Under the pieces are notes generated by a model. That model ran no database searches. It had not been told where the DNA came from and saw only the letters and a list, made by a program, of their open reading frames with translations. Made by a program: the position numbers and the translations under genes. A stretch of DNA of 64,000 bases, taken from contig OU342815.1 in the NCBI GenBank assembly GCA_910591455.2, positions 22,791,424 to 22,855,423 of the forward strand, given 5' to 3'. Of the stretch, positions 35,675-47,000 are shown in pieces. Numbering within the stretch: position 1 is the stretch's first letter; every line of letters starts with the position of its first letter. The DNA comes from Pholis gunnellus (Eukaryota; Chordata; Actinopteri; Perciformes; Pholidae).

Positions 35675-36368
35675 TTGAAGTCACAGCGAGGAACTTTTAA
35701 CTGGTCCTGAACCAGTCTCAGTGTAGTCCTGATCCTCTATATGAACCAGTATCAGTGTAGTCCTGATCCTCTATATGAACCAGTCTCAGTGTAGTCCTGA
35801 TCCTCTATCAGACCTCCATCAGTAAAGAGACCATCAGAGAGAAGATGGTCTGTTTCTATAGAGTTATTCTTGATGCTCGTCATCGGAGCCACCGGGTCGG
35901 GTTCTGGTGAAACCAGATGAACTCATGCAGGTTCACCAGAACCTCCTTCAGCTCAGACTCCAGCAGAGACCGGTCCACCGTGGACAGACCCAGATCCTCC
36001 AGCAAAGACCGGTCCACCGTGGACAGACCCCAGATCCTCCAGCAGAGACCGGTCCACCGTGGACAGACCCAGATCCTCCAGCAGAGACCGGTCCACCGTG
36101 GACAGACCTAGATCCAGATCTTCACCTACAGCCTTGGACCTGCAGTCGGAGCTCAGCTCCCGGCAGCAGCAGCGTCTCCTCCTCTCCAACACCGACACCA
36201 CGCTGCTGGAGACCCAGGACGTATTGCTGGACCCGCTGGAGGGAAGGGAGGCACGGGAGAACCAGAACCAGGACTGAGAGGGTCAGACTGTCAGACCTGC
36301 TGCAGTAACATGAGGACACTTCCACTGTAGTCCACAGGGACCAACAGAATCAACACAACATGAAAGTT
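35675..36368 (+). repeat. Dispersed element with 39-bp internal repeats, copy 2
   Basis: Homologue of 25827-26462 in the same orientation. It differs by three tandem copies of a roughly 32-bp unit (GAACCAGTCTCAGTGTAGTC, then CTGATCCTCTATAT) near 35707-35810, by four 39-bp units instead of three, and by lacking the TCC-rich expansion. In one frame its end reads LLLSNTDTTLLETQDVLLD and continues to a stop, which looks protein-like but is not continuous in copy 1. Confidence 0.8.
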
Positions 36369-38630
36369 CCTTGTAGTAGCTTTAAATAGATTTAAGGAGC
36401 TGTGCGATGTGGGACAAGGGGAAAGCGAGACACGTCTTCTTTAATGTCTTGAAGAACTATTTTAAGGATCTGGCTCCTTAAATCATAATCTTGCCATATT
36501 ACAGGTTGAACTAAATGGAAAATGTACGTTATGTGAATTAGTTTTGTCTTTTTGTAGAAACATTTGAAAACTTGTGCACTTCATGAAAGGTATGAGATAT
36601 AATCTGAGGGGTCTTGTGAACCCATTCTGAAGTCATATTTATATACATTTTCTGTAAATTCTGTGAATTATGCAAAGAGATTAATATTTCATCAGTACCT
36701 TTGTGGTCCACCTCGCTGCCATCGAGCGGTCAAACTACGTGAGGCCTAATCTCACACAGAACAGCGTTCCCTCTGTGGAAGTTATGCTCACAAAAGATGG
36801 ACATTAAACGAGGCGTTTGAATAAAACATGTAAACCAACTAGTGACAGTTAAGACAATGAATACCAATGAAGTTAGGTTTTTGTACTGTTATCCAGTGAT
36901 ATATTCTATAATGGCGCATAGTTCAAAGTTTAGTTTTTGAAGACATGCTCCAGAGTTAAAGCACAGATTCGGCTTCTGGAGCAGTGACCTCATCGTAAAA
37001 TGGATTTATAGCTTCGTTTACAACGATCTGTATTTGAATATTAACGGCTTCTCCGACATGTTCACACTTGTAACCAAATTAAAAAGAAATTCAGGCGCTT
37101 ATTTCAGGTCACAATTAACCGGTGTGGTTAAATATGTGGAGCAGCGAAGACGAGCTTGAAGAGGATAAACCAGTTACAGCTCAACGGCTGCAGCTTAAAC
37201 ATCTCCAACGGGTTTTATGAACGTGTCAAAGCAGATGTCCAGCGTCAGGCACACTTCGTAACGGTGACACACCACAGAGGAAGAATGCAGATATGCCAAG
37301 TATTGACTTCTCAGGGGCAGGAGTTATTTTTAAGCCTAAGTGCATACCGGGGTCGGCAACTGTGGCCGAGCAACCTTCAACACGACAGCACTAAAATAAA
37401 GAGAGCAGCAGTCTTGCATAGGACTTTTATTCATCAGACAAACATCTCAGATATTCTGCAGACTTTTAAAAAAAAAAACTATTTCACAGAAAAGGACAGT
37501 AGTCACATGAGAGTCGAAGAGCTTCGTCACATTTCCCTGCTAGTCGCGGTATAAATAAGAAGAGGAGAAGGGAACACCGAGGGTCATCTTTCACAGCAAC
37601 ACACACTGCAGGAGGAAAGAAAACAATAAAAACATTAGAAATCTGAGCCACTGTGTGCCAGCTCATAAAGATGAAAGAGCAAAGATCAGGGGAAAACATT
37701 AAACATTCAGTGCACGTTCGGTGAAATCATTTCTATTCTGCCTGAAGATTTCTCTTTTTTTTTTACGAGCACGGGTGAACATTCAGGCGATGCCAGACGG
37801 CTCATCGAGCTGCTGAAACGTGAGCCGCACGGATTCAGGTGCGTTTCATGTGTAGTCATGCGAGCACAATAAACACTAGCTGCTCCGCTACCCCCCCACC
37901 TCATTACATGGTGACCGGGTCTGATGCGGCACAATGGGATCAAATCAGCAGTAGCCACGAGATACACTTGAGCCAGCGAAATGAAGCGGTAATAACAGCG
38001 CCGTGAATTACAAAACGGCTTCATCGCTGCAGATAGCCGACGGTTAAATGAATTAACTTTGTGGTTTACAGGGTTCACAGAGAGGCGGACGCTCCGTCGG
38101 CCGTCAGAATGCATTTGGCAGCCGCGTGTCGCCAGTAGAGGCACGCAGACCGAGTTCTACTTCTGTTTGCTGTTTGAAATGGACCGACGTCTACTGTGGG
38201 GGAGAGTTTCCTCTTAATGGACATTCAGCGTCATTAGACTTCCACTGCCCAGTGTCTCTCACACTGAAGGTCAGAGTAACGATTAGAAGGCTCCGGGAAA
38301 TCATTAGTATCACGATGTAAAAGGAGGTAATTGAAGGTGAACTGTTCCTTACTTACTAAATGTTTCCATACCACTAAAAGCCTCGACTGAGGTTCCCACA
38401 TGACTTTAAAAAGACACACAACACAACTGCAACACTTGCAGGATAATCTGGTTCTGCATTGCTCTTAATTTGACTTCATTAAAATGCTGAGCACTGTTCA
38501 GCTTGTACTCTGCGCTGGATGAATCAGTAACAGCCGAGGGTCACAGACGACCCAGCACATGATGCTACCAAACGGGCTGATGGACTATAAGCAATACTTA
38601 CCACACACACACACACACACACTGGAGAAG

Positions 38631-38916
38631 TTAGATCTTGAATCCAAGCGCCCGCATGCAGTCTTTGTGCGCCTCAATCAGGCCCGTGCAGCTTTCCTCT
38701 CCCTTCTCAATGATGCTGGAGGAACAAGCAGACACGGAGGCGTCAGAAACATTTCTACTTCTAACAAAGTGAAGAGCTTCCGTCTGTGTGTACAGGCGCT
38801 CACCAGGCGTCCCGGACTTTCTTTGTCTCTGGACACGCACAGCACGCTTTGAGAGGCTTCTTCTGCTCAGTGGCCTCAGTGGCCGGCTCCATGCAGGCAG
38901 CAGACACGGTGGACAT
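38631..38916 (-). CDS. cox17: Cytochrome c oxidase copper chaperone
   Basis: It carries Cu(I) in the mitochondrial intermembrane space to SCO1/SCO2 and COX11 for assembly of complex IV. Two coding exons, 38916-38804 and 38715-38631, give 65 residues (human 63). The copper-binding CCAC is at residues 25-28. The twin CX9C pairs are Cys28/Cys38 and Cys47/Cys57, as needed for MIA40-dependent oxidative folding. CPETKK, RDACIIEKGEE and MRALGFKI are almost identical to human. An acceptor at 38930-38929 just before the ATG (TTTTTAG) indicates a non-coding first exon, probably the one ending at 39919. It lies beside popdc2, on the same strand, as in mammals. Confidence 0.96.
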
Positions 38917-39365
38917 CTTCAGAGGGATCTAAAAATAAAAGTTTAATAAACTCACGAGCAGACTTGATGTAGAGCACCACACTGTCCCAGCGCAGACGTC
39001 TAATTTTGCATTTAATTTCCCAGAATAAGAAAAGATAAAGCTCTTTACAGATGTTTGAAACCATTTCAGCCACTTCTGTGAAAAGATAGGAGACTCAAAA
39101 AAAAAAAAAAAAAAGAAACACCAGGAGGGTCCAACCCACATTTAAAAAAATAAAAAGAGGAAACACTCAATTGAGACGCTGGGACGAGGTAATGTTTAGC
39201 ATGTTTTAATATTAAAATATATCCTATCTTACAGAGTGAGATTATGCAGATTACTCTTAACATTAGTGGATGATTTGTTTAAGGGCATATTGCTTATATA
39301 TATATTATAATGTTAGTTAACGCTGAAAGGCAGCTTGACTGATGTAACGTTAGCTTCAATGACAG

Positions 39366-39398
<33 letters not shown>

Positions 39399-39918
39399 CT
39401 TTAATTTATTAAAAAGGGGGATAATGCTTACAATTGAGAAGCTGGGACGAGGGAATATTTAGCATTTCTTTAAATTTTAATATTTTTTTACATAGTAAAA
39501 TGAATCCTAAATCATTGAAAATTGAGTCTCTTTGTTTGGGACACAAAAAACACGCAGTTTAAAGACATCTCCTTTGGTTTAAATGTGATTAAAACACGTT
39601 ACAACGTCCACGTTTTACAGCTCAAACAGCACATCGATTACTCTCAGAAGTACTCGATGATGTGTGGACGACTTTAATCTGTGTACCGGGCACATCGCCT
39701 GTGTTATAATGTTACAGAACCACCACGTGCCTTGCTGTGTTGTGCTTTTACCAGCGTTAGCTAACAGTTTGGGGACATTGTGTAACACAAACGTTAGCTA
39801 GCTAACAAAAAACAGTTGGTTTTCGGTGTCATGGCGGATGAATGACACAATTAAAACGTAGTGTACTAGTTAAAAAACACCGGCTGGCTAACGGGGTATC
39901 CTACGTTATGTAACTTAC

Positions 39919-40060
39919 TTGAATGGGGGCTGGTGGTGAGGAAAGAGTCGCTTCACCTTCAGAGAGAAACCAACGCGGATGGAGAAGGATCACGTGGTCG
40001 GGGTTTATGCAAATACGTGTGCGGAGGATTCTGGGAAAGTGAGTGTTGCGTAACAATGGC
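39919..40060 (-). promoter_or_regulatory. cox17: Probable cox17 non-coding first exon and promoter
   Basis: On the minus strand a good donor (TTCAA|GTAAGT) ends an exon at 39919, and a matching acceptor at 38930-38929 lies just upstream of the cox17 ATG. Upstream of the donor are an E-box CACGTG (39991-39996) and TTTCCCAGAATCC, both common in housekeeping promoters. The transcription start cannot be placed exactly, and this assignment is inference. Confidence 0.5.
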
Positions 40061-43000
40061 AGGAAGTGACGTGTCCAAGCAAAATGAGACCCAGCACACA
40101 GTTTGATAATCAGAGACCAGAGCATCTGTGAATGTACTGTAAGTTTAATAAATGTATATTCATATTCATTAGGACAATTGTGTTTTTAGCGAGCTCACTG
40201 ATGTTAATACTTATTTTATCTGTCAAACTCTCCTTTTCTTTCCTTTTTAACGTTTAATGTCAAACATAAAGGACAAATCAATTCTTATGACAGCTTTATT
40301 ATGAACAAACATCAGATGATCTACATTTCCAACCTGGTGCAACATTAACATTACTTTATTTTAATTGGTGAAATTGGTATTAATCAAGCAAAGTTAGGCT
40401 GGCAGTAAAAAAAGTGACTGTAAGTGGTGCTAATATAATTTAAAATAACAAGCAAGTGTGTTATTACTATTCACACAACCAGGAATAACTACAAAACAAT
40501 AAAGTTGAACAAATAACTTTAGACAATGGTTAAATGACACAATTTTAATTGTGAGGTTTATGTGAGCTTCAACAGCTTCAAGAGACATCGCATTTATATA
40601 ACATGCAGCAAGCAACACACGAGGTTGAGATTTAATTTAATTCAGAGATCAAAATATAAAAACTGACTGACTGTACTGAAATTAACAGAAAATATGTGGA
40701 GCAAGTTCTTTACTAAATATAATTTTTTTTTCCCAATTACAGTTTGAAAGGTGAAGCTATTCGAGTTGACGTCACAAGTTCCTGTTTTTTAGGCTGAAAA
40801 CAAACCAAAGAAAACCGTCCTCAATGTTTCTGATGCATCTATTCAGCTGCTCACACACGGCTTATAAATACAATCACTGTGTAGCCCCGCCCCTAAAGCA
40901 TCCCCTGATTTATGGTCTGTTTGACTCTAAATGGACCATCATTTACTAAATGAACATCATGCTGTATTGAAGAAGACTTGAAACTAGAGATTGAGACCAT
41001 AAACTCATGTTTACAATGTTTACTGAGGTAATAAATCAAGAGAGAAGTAGAGTCATTTTCTCATAGACTTCTATACAAAGTTCAACCAAGAGTAGAAGTG
41101 AGTAGATGTTGTAAACATAACAGGATATAACTGCACACGTGGGATTAAAACACATGTTAAACCTCCTTTTGACACATTGTCTCTTGCAGCAAAGTGTGAT
41201 TTGACATTCAAGCCTCATCATCACCATTGTCTTCCTCAAGGCAGTTCGAGTGGAATTTTTTTATTGCGCAGTAACATCATCATCATCATGGTCTTCATCA
41301 GCCAGGACAGCTGATGATGGAGGAGGCTGAAGGAGGAAGGCACTGCTACCACGTCTGAACGTGAGTCGTATCATTTAACTGTTTCTTGTGCTTTAACGTG
41401 TCTCAGTCTGTGGAGAGGTACCATACATATGCACAACACTGTTGATATTTTAGCCTCCTTTTATATTATTTATATTATATTATATTATATATTAAAAGGT
41501 TTCCAGCACAGTGTTATTGTTTAGTTGTGTAGCTCACTATTACACAGGTCAATACACAAGAGTAACAGGATCACTGCAACCTAATCACAGTTTAATACGC
41601 ATTATTTTCAGGATTCAATCATTTATTTATCCAACTGACAATCCCAACGAAATTCACTTCACAATGATGTAATGATTTAAAATAGAGAAAACCAGAAAAA
41701 CCTCACATTTGCATTCAGTATCCAACTGCTTGTACTTTGTACACATCCTAAAAGATAAAGTACAATATGAGTCTAAAAGTACATCAGCCTGCAGTATATT
41801 GCTCTCAGATATTAAATTCTGTGCTGTGAGATATAGTCGCTGGTGGGAAGAAGACACACTTCAGTGGCTAGGGAGTTTCATAATATGAAAAATGTTTATT
41901 TTCTGTCCTACAGTACATGAAGATGTGTGTTTTCACATGTGCGCTGGCTCTACAGTACGTCAGCACAGCAAAGCAGTGCGTAAGCAGGAGCACGAGTCAC
42001 TTATTCTGGTTGGAGGGCCAGCTGTGTGCTAGATAAATGAGCAAGTAAGCGTATTATTCATTTTGCTCGGTGCCGTGTGTTAGATGTGCTCCTCCGTTTG
42101 CTGCAGTCTCTGCTGTGCTCTCACACAGAAGCCACATTGTGTCGCACAAAATGCAAGCGGCGTTGAAATGCCCTTGAGATGAACCTTCAGTTTCATCTGA
42201 AGCCTTTGTTTCGGTGTTTCCTCTAGAAATCTGCCCCCTGAAGGAGGAGAGGTGGAAGGGCCGAGTCCTGATCGTCTGCCTGTGTGCACGCAGCGTGAGC
42301 AGACTTTGTCTTTCTTCATCAGTAACTCATCGAACGTATACTCCAATGAACTCGGTCCTTTGTTGGAACCGTAGACTAGCGACTCATCACACTCAGGCAG
42401 GTGTCTGTGTAACGCAGGTAAACAGGTGGTGGCAGCAAAGCGCATCGGCCCAAAAGCACCGGCGAGCATCTGACGATGTTTTAGATTTTGTATTGGTTTT
42501 AAAAGTAGCTGATAAATTGGCAACTTGTGAAACAATCCAGCGAAGGTTTTCTGTCTCTCTTGTATCTCTGTAAACCAAAATATATCGCCCCAAATAGCTT
42601 TTCTTTCTAATGCTTAATAACCAGATCACCGCATCTTATTATAGTTTTCAAAAAAGGTTGTTTTTGAAGGCAATGAAAAACATATTTTGTCATCTTTTTG
42701 GGGGATTTGGTTGCTGGCAAAGGTGAGAAATGTACCTTGGGTTTAATGCTCAACAGTTATTTAAAGAATAGGTTTGACATCAAACTGTTTTCTAAACGTC
42801 TTAATCCTGTGAAAACACACAGTTTAAACTGTTAAACTCTGAACTGAACGACTGCCGGTATGTGACAGATAAGTGGAGAAAACCCACTTCTAGCGCGTCC
42901 TGTATCTCTCGACTACACGTCAAACATTGTTTGTTGAAAAAAGATAATCCCGTCCAATATCCCTCACAATATTAGACACATCTCATGCACTAAGCTGCCA

Positions 43001-43368
43001 CTGCCATGACCCCTCAGTTAATCCCTCCGTGCTGCTGCATCCTGCACTGTCATTTCCATTTCTTTTGTGTTTCAACCGCTGCTTTAATCCTGACGAACCT
43101 TCCAAGAATAGTACAAATCTTCTACTTTGCAGTCCTTGAAATGAAAATATTCCAGCTCCCGTTTGTTTGTTTTTTGTTACATATGTGAAATGTGCAAATA
43201 AACAACACAAAGAGCTGAGAGCTGAGAGCTGAGCGCATATGAGCAGCATCAGGTAACTCTACAGTGTTTAATTACATCCCCGGCTGCTGGAGATCCCGTC
43301 CTGAACTCGTCCCTGCACTCGCTGCCAGATGTCGAGTTCACATCACGATAACTGCGATGCCAATTACC

Positions 43369-43370
<2 letters not shown>

Positions 43371-43443
<73 letters not shown>

Positions 43444-43460
43444 ACACACAGACACACACA
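43371..43460 (+). repeat. CA microsatellite
   Basis: Some 40 CA units with a few TC and GA interruptions. Confidence 0.9.
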
Positions 43461-43605
43461 TGCCATTGTCTTCAGTATTCATGTGAGCTGGACCTCACCC
43501 TCTTGACATGGCTTGATTCATGTGGGGATGAGACACAGATACTGAATAGTTGATGAGCTGGGTAGAAAAAGAAAAGAAGTGGAGGGACTGGGAGGGGGCA
43601 GAAAT

Positions 43606-43840
43606 AGAGAGAGAGAGAGAGAGAGAGAGAGGGTGGGAGAGAGAGAGAGGGAGAAGAGAGAGAGAGAGAAGAGAGAGGGAGGGAAGGAGAGAGAGAGAGC
43701 GAGAGAGAGAGAGGGAGGGAGGGAGGGAGAGAGAGGGAGGGAGGGAGGGAGAGAGAGAGAGAGAGCGGGAGAGAGAGAGAAGAGAGAGAGAGAGCGAGAG
43801 AGAGGGAGAGAGAGAGAGAGGGAGGGAGGGAGTAGAAAGG
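43606..43840 (+). repeat. Purine-only GA/GGA tract upstream of the HCN-like gene
   Basis: About 235 bases are almost all purine: GA dinucleotides mixed with GGGA units. It ends about 215 bases before the channel ATG, inside what should be the promoter or 5' UTR. Such tracts can form triplex DNA or bind GAGA-type factors. Confidence 0.85.
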
Positions 43841-43967
43841 CGGGTATCCACTGGCTTCGCTCCACAGCTCCAATAAGCCCTGAGGTTTTGGAGCCCTTGA
43901 TGGAAAATTACCTTGTGACCAAGAGGGGAGGTCAGGACCAGCATCCTCAGACTCCACTCATCCTCAG

Positions 43968-43970
<3 letters not shown>

Positions 43971-43998
<28 letters not shown>
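43971..43998 (+). repeat. CAG trinucleotide run
   Basis: Nine CAG repeats lie 59 bases upstream of the channel ATG, probably in its 5' UTR. Confidence 0.85.
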
Positions 43999-44001
<3 letters not shown>

Positions 44002-44056
44002 GGGAGGATGGCCTGCGCGTTCGGCTGATCGGAGGGGGGAGGACCGAAGTCGGGTC

Positions 44057-47000
44057 ATGGAGAAACTAAAAGGTCCCGCCGCCGGATGCACCACGGCCAC
44101 CTGTGGATGGAGAGCCCTGCTTCTCCCGCAGCTGAACAGGCAGTCGCTGTACGTGTACGGCAGCGAGATGGCCGTGGAGCAGGAGTGCAGGCGGCAGCTG
44201 CAGAGCGGAGTCTTTGTCATCCACCCGTTCAGCCTCATGAGGTATTTAATATATCTGATAGATTCAGGTCAGTCCTGTGGAGACACCAACTCCACTTTTA
44301 GTCTCACCGTCTCTTTCAAAGTTGTCCAGTTTCTGCAGGTTTCTGCCCGTGTTTCTGTTTCTTTGCTTCATGGATTAAGAGTATTATCTTCTTTTGTTGA
44401 TTGATATTACAGCTGTAAAGGTTTGGGGATTCATTGATTCATCAGTTGACAGAAAGATGATCTGCAACTATGCTGTTTCTTCTTTGTCTCCTGCAGTAAA
44501 CTGAATATGTTCAGGCTTTGGGATGTTATTTAGGGAAAACAAGCATGTTAATGACGTCATGTTGAGACTTTTTATAAACTTTTTATAGATTAATCAATAA
44601 AATAAGCAGCCCCACTCCGTATAACGTGCTTGTTGCATTACTCATAATTAGCAATAAGCATGTATTCGTTATGATAATGATTTGTTTTGCACTTTTGCAA
44701 ATGTAAAAACAGAAAAAAGAAGAAAGGGATGCAGCATAATTAGCATAAAATACAAAGAGCAAGTAAACATGAAATCAAAACAAACTGATAATCGGTGAAG
44801 ATAAAGAAAGATTCTAGTTTTCTGAAGAGCTTTATAAAATGATATCGGAGGATTAAAGAAGGACAGAAACCCGATGGGTCTGAGCTTCTTTAAGCGTCTG
44901 GTTCTGCATTATTAATGCAGTATTGTTATTATTGGCTTGTAAGGTGATCAGAGGGAGTGAAACTGAGAGGGGGGGAACACTCGGGGATCAGAGAGCAGAG
45001 TTACTCGAGCCGGGCTGAGGAGATGTGCAGTTACAGTATCAGAGTATCTAGCGTGAGGCTTTCCCGCCACAATCCAAAGATCTCAGGCTCCCTGTTTTTG
45101 TTTCTGTGCGATCTTCTCCTGCAGGAGCTACTACATCATGTGCATGATGGCCATCACGTTCCTCAACCTGATTGGGATTCCCATGGAGATCGCGTTCCTG
45201 GACGGAAACAGCGGGCTGGCGTGGGAAGGATTCAACGTGTTTTCAGACACGCTGTTCCTGATCGACGTGGCTCTGAACTTCCGTATGGGCATCATAGCCG
45301 AGGACAGCGAGGTGAGCGCGGCTTCGCTCTGTTTACAGACACGATCTGGGAGACTATAATCCCGGCGCACACCAGCACGTATCCACCTCTGCCCCCATCT
45401 GTAATCTACTCAATACACGTAAAAAGCTAGATTAACAAACCCCCCCCCCCCCCCCCTCTTCAGCTCCTGGACATTGGTGAAACTGGCACCTGCTGTTTGA
45501 TTTTATAACAGGGATTACGATGTATTGGATAAACGAGAAGTATAACATTTCCAATTAAGTATTATGCACTTTACATCCTGTTTAGTTTTCATCTGCTCGT
45601 ACTTCGTGACCTCTATCTTGCCAATCACAGATGGCACATCTGTGGTGTGGTTTTTTTCTATTCGTGGTGTTTAGTCTGATTCAAGCATCTGGTTGAGATA
45701 TAAAATAAAACAATAGCATAAAATATAAACCAAAATGATCAGTAGAGTAATAATTAGTACGTGTAAAAGGAGTAACACCGGTGTAAACTAGAACAGAATA
45801 GCAATAAGAGTAAAGTAGATAAATATAGTAAACAATCTACTAAAATATAAAAAGTAAATTACAACAAAAGATTAGATACAAGAGTAAAAATATAGAGTTT
45901 AAGAAGATCACCAATAACAAATATAAACTAAAATAGAAAAGCATGATATTGAGAGTTGATATTGAAAAGCAGTAAAAGGTGATATTGAACATTGTGTATT
46001 GAAAGTAATAATAAAGAGGATGATTTATTCACTCATGTGTGAGCTTCAGAGACGTTCCCTGGCACCAATGTCTCCCTTCATTTAGACAAACCCCCCCAAA
46101 CTATTGGTTCACGTTCAGAGTGTTTAATTATACATCTGGTTCGCCTCATCTGTCCTCATCTGTCCTCATCCATCCTCATCCCTCTTCATCCGTCCTCATC
46201 AATCCTCATCCGTCCTCATCCATCCTCATCCATCCTCATCCATCCTCATCCATCCTCTGCTCCGTCCTCATCCGTCCTCATCCGTCCTCATCCGTCCTCA
46301 TCCGTCCTCATCCATCCTCATCCGTCCTCATCCGTCCTCATCCGTCCTCATCCATCCTCATCCATCCTCATCCCTCCTCATCCATCCTCATCCATCCTCA
46401 TCCCTCTTCATCCATCCTCTGCTCCGTCCTCATCCGTCCTCATCCGTCCTCATCCGTCCTCATCCGTCCTCATCCGTCCTCATTCGTCCTCATCCGTCCT
46501 CATCCGTCCTCATCCGTCCTCATCCGTCCTCATCCGTCCTCATCCGTCCTCATCTGTCCTCATTCATCCTCATCTGTCCTCATCCGTCCTCAACCGTCCT
46601 CATCCGTCCTCATCCATCCTCACCCATCCTCATCCCTCCTCATCCGTCCTCATCTGTCCTCATCCATCCTCATCCCTCCTCATCCATCCTCATCCATCCT
46701 CATCCATCCTCATCCATCCTCATCCATCCTCATCCATCCTCATCCCTCTTCATCCATCCTCTGCTCCGTCCTCATCCGTCCTCATCCGTCCTCATCCGTC
46801 CTCATCCCTCCTCATCCATCCTCATCCATCCTCATCCATCCTCATCCATCCTCATCCATCCTCATCCATCCTCATCCATCCTCTGCTCTGTCCTCATCCC
46901 TCCTCTGCTCCGTCCTCTCTCACAGGAAGCTATTCTGGACATCAAGCGGATCCGAGTCAGTTACCTGAGGACGTGGTTCATACCGGACGTCATCGCCGCG

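Larger units (their letters stand above)
40061..44056. other. Intergenic, cox17 to HCN-like gene
   Basis: Four kilobases without a recognisable gene. It holds interspersed element copy D (about 40878-41080, lacking the right end), a TA-rich stretch near 41465, a CA array (43371-43460), a GA tract (43606-43840) and a CAG run (43971-43998). The longest open frame (42080-42535, minus) resembles nothing known. Confidence 0.55.

Noticed and set aside
42080..42535. 151-codon minus-strand frame between cox17 and the HCN-like gene
   Set aside because: No domain, no recognisable family and no supporting splice signals; likely chance.
43495..44238. Ser/Leu-rich and Arg/Glu-rich frames over the GA tract
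   Set aside because: Low-complexity translation of GA/CT repeats, overlapping the channel's first exon on the wrong strand.
46039..46968. 309-codon frame rich in His, Pro and Ser
   Set aside because: It is the CCTCATCCNT minisatellite read in one frame; the real exon 3 is in a different position and is phase-checked.
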